DNA from: JAFAXA01 sp963777325
GTDB lineage: Bacteria; Pseudomonadota; Alphaproteobacteria; Acetobacterales; Acetobacteraceae
DNA: 64,000 nt
NCBI GenBank assembly: GCA_963777325.1
Contig: CAVZQE010000009.1
Coordinates: 61,272-125,271 of the forward strand
Reading direction: 5' to 3'
Part shown: piece after piece, positions 58,358 to 64,000 of the stretch
How positions within the stretch are numbered: the first letter of the stretch is position 1
Layout of the letters: the number at the start of each line of letters is the position of its first letter
Position numbers and translations under genes: made by a program
The notes under the pieces: model-generated
What the model was told of the DNA's origin: nothing
The model's input: the letters and a program-made list of their open reading frames with translations, nothing else
Database searches by the model: none

Positions 58358-58855
58358 GTGGACACACCCACGGTCCTGCATCGCATCGCGGGCGTGTCCG
58401 CGACGGCCCTGACCATGCTCGGCGTCGGCGCGTTCGCGGTTTGGGAACACCAGCCGTTCCTGGTCCCGAGCCTTGCCGCGGCGGCGTTCCTGCAGACGCT
58501 GCCCCCTCGCTCGCCAAGTGCGCGACCGTGGCCGACGGCGATGGGGCAACTTGCGGGACTGGCCGGCGGCCTCATCGCGGTCCACGTGACCGCCGCGACC
58601 GCGACGCCGACCTTCATGGACCATCATGTGCTGTCGTTCGCGCGCGTGCTCGCGACCTGCGTCGCGGTGCTCCTTACCGGGGCGGCGCAGATCGCTCTCA
58701 ATGCGATCAGCCCGGCGGGCGGGGCGACGGCCCTGATTGTCACACTCGGCGCCGAGACGGCGGACTGGATCGGGGCCTTGCGCGTGGTCGTCGGCATCCT
58801 GCTCGTGACCTGTCTTGGCGAGGCGACCCGCCACTTGCTGTTGCGGGTCCGGTGA
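58358..58855 (+). CDS. HPP-family-like integral membrane protein
   Basis: 165 residues with about four to five hydrophobic helices, starting at GTG 58358 with AAAGG upstream. FLVPSLAAAAFLQ and NAISPAGGATALIVTLG match the spacing of HPP-family proteins (some of which are linked to nitrite transport), although the namesake HPP tripeptide is not seen here (PPRSPSARPW instead). Assignment is moderate. It stands 70 bp after the secreted-protein gene. Confidence 0.65.
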   Translation: MDTPTVLHRIAGVSATALTMLGVGAFAVWEHQPFLVPSLAAAAFLQTLPPRSPSARPWPTAMGQLAGLAGGLIAVHVTAATATPTFMDHHVLSFARVLATCVAVLLTGAAQIALNAISPAGGATALIVTLGAETADWIGALRVVVGILLVTCLGEATRHLLLRVR

Positions 58856-59001
58856 GAAAGCCCGGGCCTCGGCGCTGGGACGCGCAACACAAAGACGCGA
58901 TGGAGCGCAAGGGAGCGCGCCCGTTTCGCTTTCGTCCGGAGCCTCACGGGCTATCGCGCGTTCCCGGTTGGGGCGAACCCCAGAGCACACGGTGTCATCC
59001 G

Positions 59002-59898
59002 ATGAAGCACGACGTCGAACTCGTCTGGGACGCGCACGCCAAGACCGGCAAGTCGCCGCGGTGGTCAGTCCGGGATCAGGCGCTCTACTGGATCGACGTC
59101 GAAGCGCCCGCACTCTATCGATACAACCCAGAGGGAGGCGCGACCCGCACATGGCCGCTGCCGAGCGAGATTGGCTGTTTTGCGCTCTACGAGGGTGAAC
59201 ACGCGGCCCTGCTGGCGCTGCGGTCGGGCCTGTTTAGGCTCGATCTCAGGGACGACAGCCTGACGCGTGTCGCGGATCCGCCCTACGACCCGGCCATCTT
59301 CCGCTTCAATGAGGGCGAGTGCGACGGCCGGGGACGGTTCTGGGTCGGTACGATGTTTTCGCCCGACCCGGAGCACAAGGATGCGAACCCCGAGCCTGGG
59401 CGACTGTTCTACTACACCGGACATGAAGGATTCGTGCCGCAGCCGGACCTCAGCTTCACGCCCAACGGCCTGTCCTGGAACCCGGACGGGGACACGCTGT
59501 TCTTCGCGCACAGCAAGGGGCACGAGATTTTCGCGTACGAGTTCGATCTGGAGCGCGGCCGCATCGGCGATCGTCGGCACTTCGCCGAGATCCCGAAGGA
59601 TCTGGGCGTGCCGGATGGGTCCGCGGTCGATGAGGAAGGGTGCTATTGGTCTGCCATCCATGGCGGCAGCAGGCTGATCCGGTTCACGGCGCGCGGCACC
59701 GTCGAGCGGGAAGTGATGCTGCCGGTCAGCCAGCCCACGATGCCTGCGTTTGGCGGCCCGGATCTGGACGTGCTGTTCGTGACGTCCGCCGCCGCGAAGC
59801 TTGGCGTGATCCACAAACTGACTGAGCCGCATGCCGGCGGCCTGTTCCGATTTTGTCCCGGCGTGCGCGGCCTGCGCCGGCATGGCTTTGCCGGATGA
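59002..59898 (+). CDS. SMP-30/regucalcin-like lactonase (copy 3)
   Basis: 298 residues with KSPRWSVRDQALYWIDVEAP, RFNEGECDGRGRFWVGTMFS, TPNGLSWNPDGDTLFFAHS and GVPDGSAVDEEGCYWSAIHG. It is a close paralogue of the copy at 49929. ATG 59002 is selected by matching the start of that paralogue; the frame is open well upstream. It is followed by the POX-like and enolase-superfamily genes, suggesting a lactone-to-acid step ahead of a dehydratase. Confidence 0.86.
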   Translation: MKHDVELVWDAHAKTGKSPRWSVRDQALYWIDVEAPALYRYNPEGGATRTWPLPSEIGCFALYEGEHAALLALRSGLFRLDLRDDSLTRVADPPYDPAIFRFNEGECDGRGRFWVGTMFSPDPEHKDANPEPGRLFYYTGHEGFVPQPDLSFTPNGLSWNPDGDTLFFAHSKGHEIFAYEFDLERGRIGDRRHFAEIPKDLGVPDGSAVDEEGCYWSAIHGGSRLIRFTARGTVEREVMLPVSQPTMPAFGGPDLDVLFVTSAAAKLGVIHKLTEPHAGGLFRFCPGVRGLRRHGFAG

Positions 59899-59957
59899 GT
59901 GATTAGCCTCGCTACCGCAACCACCTGCAACACGAGCCACAAACCGGAGTCCGAAAC

Positions 59958-61742
59958 ATGAGCATGAACGTCAGCGATTTCGTTTGGCATCGGCTGCATG
60001 AGTGGGGCCTGAAGCGGGTCTACGGCTATCCCGGCGACGGCGTCGGCGGCCTCGACGTCGCGCTCGAGAAGGCGAAGGACAAGATGGAGTATGTCCAGGT
60101 GCGCCACGAGGAGATGGCCGCATTCATGGCATCGGCGCACGCCAAGTTCACCGGGCAACCCGGACTCTGCTACGCAACTTCAGGACCGGGCGCGGTCCAT
60201 CTGCTCAACGGTCTGTACGACGCCAAGCTCGATCACATGCCCGTGGTCGCGATCGTCGGGCAGCAGGCGCGCCTGTCGATCGGCGCCAGCTATCAGCAGG
60301 AGCTCGATCTGATCTCGCTCTTCAAGGACGTGGCCAGCGAGTTTGTGCAGATGGGGGTCGTTCCGGGGCAGGTCCGCCAGCTCGTCGATCGCGCCGTCCG
60401 GATCGCGTACACGAAGAAGAGCGTAACCTGCATTATTCTCCCGAACGACCTTCAGGAAATGAGCTACGAGGATCCGCCGCTTAAGCACGGCGCAATCCAC
60501 ACCGGCATCGGATATGCGGAGCTCCCGGGCGTTCCGGACGAGAATGTGCTCCGTCGCGCCGCCGAGGTGCTCAACGCCGGCGAGAAGGTTGCGATGCTCG
60601 TCGGCGCCGGCGCGCTGCACGCGACCGACGAGGTGATCGCTGTTGCGGAACGGTTGCAGGCGGGCGTCGCCAAGGCGTTGCTCGGCAAGGCGGCGGTGCC
60701 GGACGATCTGCCGTACGTGACGAACTCGATCGGCCTGCTCGGCACCAAGCCGTCCTGGGATCTGATGAAAGAATGCGATACTTTCCTCATGGTCGGATCC
60801 GGCTTTCCCTACAGCGAGTTCCTGCCGAAGCCCGGCGATGCACGGGGCGTTCAGATCGACATCGAGGGTGCTCAGCTGAGCCTGCGCTATCCGATGGAGG
60901 TGAACGTTATTGGCGACAGCGCCGCGACGCTCAGGGCGTTGCTGCCGCTGCTCAAGCAGAAACCCGAGGGCAAGTGGCGCAAACGCATCGAGGAGAACGT
61001 GACAGAGTGGTGGAAGACGCTCGAAGCGCGGGCGATGAATTCCGCCGATCCGATCAATCCGCAGCGCGTGTTCTGGGAATTGTCGCCGCGTCTGCCAGAA
61101 AACGCGATCGTCACCGCCGATTCCGGTTCGGCGGCAAACTGGTATGCGCGCGACCTGAAGATGCGCCGGGGCATGATGGCGTCGCTCTCTGGCGGGCTCG
61201 CATCGTTCGGCGCGGGAACGCCCTACGCCATGTCGGCGAAGATGGCCTATCCCGACCGCACGGTAATCGCCTGCATGGGCGACGGCGCGATGCAGATGAA
61301 CGGCATCAACGTCATGATCACGATCTCCAAATACTGGAAGCAGTGGTCCAACCCGTGCCTGATCGTTCTCGTTCTGAACAATCGCGACCTCAACCAGGTC
61401 ACGTGGGAGGAGCGTGTGCAGCTTGGAGACGGCAAGACGCCGTCGACGCAGGACATCCCGGATTTCCACTTCGCCAAATACGCGGAACTGCTCGGACTCA
61501 AGGGCATCTTCGTCAACGATCCCGAGAAGATCGGCGCGGCCTGGGACGAGGCGCTGTCGGCGGATCGCCCGGTGATGCTCGAGGTTTGCACGGATCCGAA
61601 CGTGCCGCCGCTGCCGCCGCACATCACGCTAAAGGACGCGAAGAACTTCATGACGATGATGCCGAGCGAGCCCGAACTCGGCAGCGTGCTCAAGAACACC
61701 GCGAAGGAGGTGCTCAGCAGCGTCCTCCCGAAGGGAAGCTAG
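59958..61742 (+). CDS. ThDP-dependent enzyme, pyruvate-oxidase-like
   Basis: 594 residues in the acetolactate-synthase/POX superfamily. The catalytic Glu is in QVRHEEMAAFMASAHAK; YATSGPGAVHLLNGLYDAKL and MGDGAMQMNGINVMIT (Mg/ThDP, with NNRDLNQVTWEE) follow. The layout fits the PoxB/pyruvate oxidase group rather than acetolactate synthase, but substrate and electron acceptor are unknown. GGAG precedes the ATG. It lies 6 bp before the enolase-superfamily gene, an operon that suggests a 2-oxo acid produced by that dehydratase. Confidence 0.83.
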   Translation: MSMNVSDFVWHRLHEWGLKRVYGYPGDGVGGLDVALEKAKDKMEYVQVRHEEMAAFMASAHAKFTGQPGLCYATSGPGAVHLLNGLYDAKLDHMPVVAIVGQQARLSIGASYQQELDLISLFKDVASEFVQMGVVPGQVRQLVDRAVRIAYTKKSVTCIILPNDLQEMSYEDPPLKHGAIHTGIGYAELPGVPDENVLRRAAEVLNAGEKVAMLVGAGALHATDEVIAVAERLQAGVAKALLGKAAVPDDLPYVTNSIGLLGTKPSWDLMKECDTFLMVGSGFPYSEFLPKPGDARGVQIDIEGAQLSLRYPMEVNVIGDSAATLRALLPLLKQKPEGKWRKRIEENVTEWWKTLEARAMNSADPINPQRVFWELSPRLPENAIVTADSGSAANWYARDLKMRRGMMASLSGGLASFGAGTPYAMSAKMAYPDRTVIACMGDGAMQMNGINVMITISKYWKQWSNPCLIVLVLNNRDLNQVTWEERVQLGDGKTPSTQDIPDFHFAKYAELLGLKGIFVNDPEKIGAAWDEALSADRPVMLEVCTDPNVPPLPPHITLKDAKNFMTMMPSEPELGSVLKNTAKEVLSSVLPKGS

Positions 61743-61748
61743 GGCGTC

Positions 61749-62848
61749 ATGCGCGACATCGCACCGATCGGCGCAGTTTCGGCCAGCGCCTACACGATCC
61801 CGACGGACAGTCCGGAGGCCGACGGCACGCTGCATTGGGACTCCACCACGCTCGTCGTGGTGGAGGTTCAAGGCGGCGGCAAGACCGGGCTGGGCTACAC
61901 GTACACGGACGGCTGCATCACCAAGTTGATCGAGAAAAAGCTCGCCAAGGCAGTCGAGAAGCTCGATGCAATGGACCCTCCGGCCGCGTGGCGGGCGATG
62001 CAGGTTCAGGTCCGCAACATGGGCCGCGAGGGTCTGGCGGCGACGGCGATCTCGGCGGTGGATGTCGCGCTCTGGGATCTGAAGGCGAAGCTGCTCGATC
62101 TGCCGCTGGCGGTGCTGCTCGGGCGCTTCCGCGACGCCGTGCCGATCTACGGCAGCGGCGGCTTCACGACCTACAGCAACGAGCAGCTGCGCGCCCAGCT
62201 CTCGGGCTGGGTTCAGCGGGACGGATGCCGCTGGGTCAAGATGAAGGTCGGGACCGACCCGGAGCAGGATCCGCGCCGGGTCGCGGTCGCCAAAAGGCGA
62301 TCGGCGATCGCGCCGCACTGTTCGTGGACGGCAACGGCGCCTACCATACCAAGCAGGCGCTGCAGCTCGCGGACACGTTCTCGGCGAACCAGGACGTGCG
62401 ATGGTTCGAGGAGCCGGTGTCCTCGGACGACCTCGAGGGATTGCAGTATATGCGCGAGCACGCGCCGCCGCGCATGGAGATAGCGGCGGGCGAGTATGGC
62501 TACACTGTCGGCTATTTCCGCCGCATGCTGAACGCCGCCGCCGTCGACGTGCAGCAAGCGGACGTGACACGCTGCGGCGGGATCACCGGCTTCCTCCAGG
62601 CCGGAGCATTGTGCGAGGCGCACTACATCGATCTCTCCGGCCATTGCGCGCCCGCCTTGCATCTGCACGCTTGCTGCGCCGTGCCCCGGCTGCGTCATCT
62701 CGAGTGGTTCCACGATCATGTCCGGATCGATCACATGCTGTTCGACGGCGCGCCGGTGCCGCAAGACGGCCTGATCCGGCCCGATCTGTCGCGCCCCGGC
62801 CTCGGCCTCACGTTCAAACGCCAGGACGCCGCGCGGTATCAGGCATGA
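61749..62848 (+). pseudogene. Enolase-superfamily (mandelate racemase type) sugar-acid dehydratase, one-base frameshift
   Basis: The N-terminal capping domain and barrel start are clean to CRWVKMKVGTDPEQDP (KxK catalytic motif). The frame is lost at an A4 run (62292-62295); adding one A gives KKAIGDRAALFVDGNGAY, WFEEPVSSDD, EIAAGEYGY and the GHCAPALHLH block, supplying the Asp/Glu/Glu metal ligands and catalytic His. The restored length is 366 residues. It probably dehydrates an aldonate to a 2-keto-3-deoxy acid. The stop overlaps the next ATG (ATGA). The indel may be an assembly error. Confidence 0.82.
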
Positions 62849-63612
62849 GGGGGATCAGGGTGCGGAAAGCCGTGACGGAAGCCATCCCGGCGAAACTCGC
62901 GGAACTGCAGGAACGGTTCGACGCGGTGGCCGCGCAAGGACCAGACGTGACCGCGCGTGCTTCCCAGGAGTTGCAGGACATCCTGAGCGGCCTCTCTGGG
63001 CTGGAAGCGGCGCTGCCGGTCAGGCGGGCGGTGGCGCGGGTCGCCTCCGTCGTCGGCCCGGAAACGGGCGGTTCGGCGACGGTGCGGGCGGCGCGGTCGC
63101 TGAACCGGGCGGCGGGCACGCTCGCGACCTCGGTGCTGCTCGATAGCGCGGTCGAGCACTATCGCGGCTCGTTCAAGAACAAGGCGATGTATACGCCGCT
63201 TGTGACGTCCACGCTGACCTTGCTGATCAGCCTGCACGGCACCGCCGACAAGCGTCCCGCCGCGCACTACGCGCGCGATACGACCTATGCGCTCGCGGCG
63301 CTCACCGGCATCGTGGGCACGGGCTTTCACATCTACAATGTCGGCAAACGCCGGGGCGGTTTCATCTGGCAAAATCTGTTCTATGGCGCGCCGCTCGGTG
63401 CTCCGGCGGCAATCCTGCTGTCCGGCCTTCTGGGCGTCTATTCGGAGCGCGTGCGGGAGAGCGGCAAGGAGGCGACGCCGAAGGTGTTCGGGCTGCCCGC
63501 CGGGCGGGCCCTGGCGGCGCTGACCGGCGCGGGCCTGCTCGGCACGACGGCAGAAGCGGCGCTGCTGCATTTCCGGGGCGCGTTCCACGACCCGTTCATG
63601 TTCCTCCCGTGA
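62845..63612 (+). CDS. Membrane protein of unknown function (GFHxYxV module, long form)
   Basis: 255 residues. Roughly 90 hydrophilic residues are followed by about four membrane segments (LVTSTLTLLISLHG, YALAALTGIVGTGFHIYNVG, APLGAPAAILLSGLLGVYSE, ALTGAGLLGTTAEAALL). The stretch GTGFHIYNVGKRRGG...WQNLFYGAPLGAP recurs in the next gene. I do not recognise the family. Four-base overlaps on both sides place it in one operon with the dehydratase and the gluconate-dehydrogenase-like genes, possibly as a membrane anchor for them. Confidence 0.75.
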   Translation: MRGIRVRKAVTEAIPAKLAELQERFDAVAAQGPDVTARASQELQDILSGLSGLEAALPVRRAVARVASVVGPETGGSATVRAARSLNRAAGTLATSVLLDSAVEHYRGSFKNKAMYTPLVTSTLTLLISLHGTADKRPAAHYARDTTYALAALTGIVGTGFHIYNVGKRRGGFIWQNLFYGAPLGAPAAILLSGLLGVYSERVRESGKEATPKVFGLPAGRALAALTGAGLLGTTAEAALLHFRGAFHDPFMFLP

Positions 63613-63893
63613 CGATCCCGCCCGCCGCCGCCGCGCTGCTCGGCGAAACGGCGTTCGGCAAATCGCGACGCAATCGCTGGTTCACGCGCTGGTGGTTGCG
63701 CCTCACTGCCCTGCTCGGATTCGCGGGCGTCGGATTTCACGCCTACGGGGTGAGCCGCAATATGGGCGGCTGGCGTAACTGGAGCCAGAACGTGCTGAAC
63801 GGCCCGCCGCTGCCCGCGCCGCCGTCATTCACCGGCCTCGCGCTCGCGGGCCTCGCCGCCCTCCGTCTCCTCAAGGAGCATCCCGATGCCTGA
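63609..63893 (+). CDS. Small membrane protein of unknown function (GFHxYxV module, short form)
   Basis: 94 residues with two membrane segments (WWLRLTALLGFAGVGFHAYG and LALAGLAALRLL). GVGFHAYGVSRNMGG...SQNVLNGPPLPAP parallels the module of the preceding protein. It starts at GTG 63609 overlapping the previous stop (GTGA), and its end overlaps the next start by 8 bp. Family not recognised. Confidence 0.7.
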   Translation: MTIPPAAAALLGETAFGKSRRNRWFTRWWLRLTALLGFAGVGFHAYGVSRNMGGWRNWSQNVLNGPPLPAPPSFTGLALAGLAALRLLKEHPDA

Positions 63894-64000
63894 CCACAAT
63901 GCGTCGGGGCGATATCCCGGCTACGACGTTCTCAGCAAGCGGCACACGCCGTCCTGGAACCAGAAGACGCGCCAGGTCATCAATGAGCGTCTCGCGCTGC
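63886..64000 (+). CDS. Gluconate 2-dehydrogenase subunit 3-like protein, partial (runs off the window)
   Basis: Only 38 codons are visible: MPDHNASGRYPGYDVLSKRH, then TPSWNQKTRQVINERL. The PGYDVLxKRxTPSWNxxTRxVI pattern is typical of the gluconate 2-dehydrogenase subunit 3 family, the small subunit usually followed by a GMC-type FAD dehydrogenase and a cytochrome c. The rest lies beyond the window, so identity is tentative. Confidence 0.65.
   Translation, partial: MPDHNASGRYPGYDVLSKRHTPSWNQKTRQVINERLAL

Overview
The window is GC-rich, densely packed DNA, most likely from an alphaproteobacterial chromosome (possibly Hyphomicrobiales or Rhodospirillales/Acetobacterales). The lineage call is an inference from gene content: an oxc-frc oxalate cluster, a Gcl and PanE-type glyoxylate route, and a two-subunit formate dehydrogenase with a fused beta subunit as in Methylobacterium FDH1. 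I found no rRNA, tRNA, CRISPR array, integrase or intact insertion sequence.

1-28.5 kb is an oxalate/formate island. Reading the minus strand from the right: sucD, oxlT (oxalate/formate antiporter), a fumarylacetoacetate-hydrolase-family gene, gcl, fdhB-fdhA; then tupB-tupA (tungstate uptake), two moeA-like genes, fdhD and mobA; then oxc, frc, an NDP-forming acyl-CoA ligase and sucC. Facing plus-strand units are an unknown P-loop kinase-like gene with moeA, and a PanE-like gene that may be an oxalyl-CoA reductase. The inferred flow is: OxlT imports oxalate; Frc makes oxalyl-CoA; Oxc decarboxylates it to formyl-CoA, and Frc releases formate; the formate dehydrogenase, probably a tungsten enzyme, yields NADH; oxalyl-CoA may also be reduced to glyoxylate, which Gcl condenses. 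Matching GntR-like palindromes (core TGGTATACC) lie upstream of oxc and between sucD and panE. A 64-bp perfect direct repeat of the sucC 3' end bounds the island, so sucC and sucD are separated by 25 kb while a sucC tail remains beside sucD.

28.5-48.5 kb is a mixed oxidative and carbohydrate region: CBS-BON protein, sulfotransferase-like coiled-coil protein, XylB-like sugar dehydrogenase, GcdH, a GMC/VOC/GH15 operon, acetamidase/formamidase, PobA, membrane PQQ glucose dehydrogenase with a downstream SDR, NDH-2, a glycogen-debranching-type glycosidase and DoxX.

48.5-64 kb handles sugar acids: three SMP-30/gluconolactonase genes, an MFS permease, and the four-carbon acid-sugar pathway (OtnI, OtnC, OtnK, LtnD, with DenD divergent). 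After a gene-poor stretch with a decayed DUF4142 gene come a small secreted protein, an HPP-like membrane protein, a POX-like ThDP enzyme, an enolase-superfamily dehydratase, two related membrane proteins and the start of a gluconate 2-dehydrogenase subunit 3-like gene.

Six otherwise well-preserved genes (moeA-like 3, panE, GH15, acetamidase, otnC, enolase superfamily) each carry a single-base indel. Two of these indels lie in the same 14-nt context. Assembly error is the likeliest cause, and those genes may be functional.
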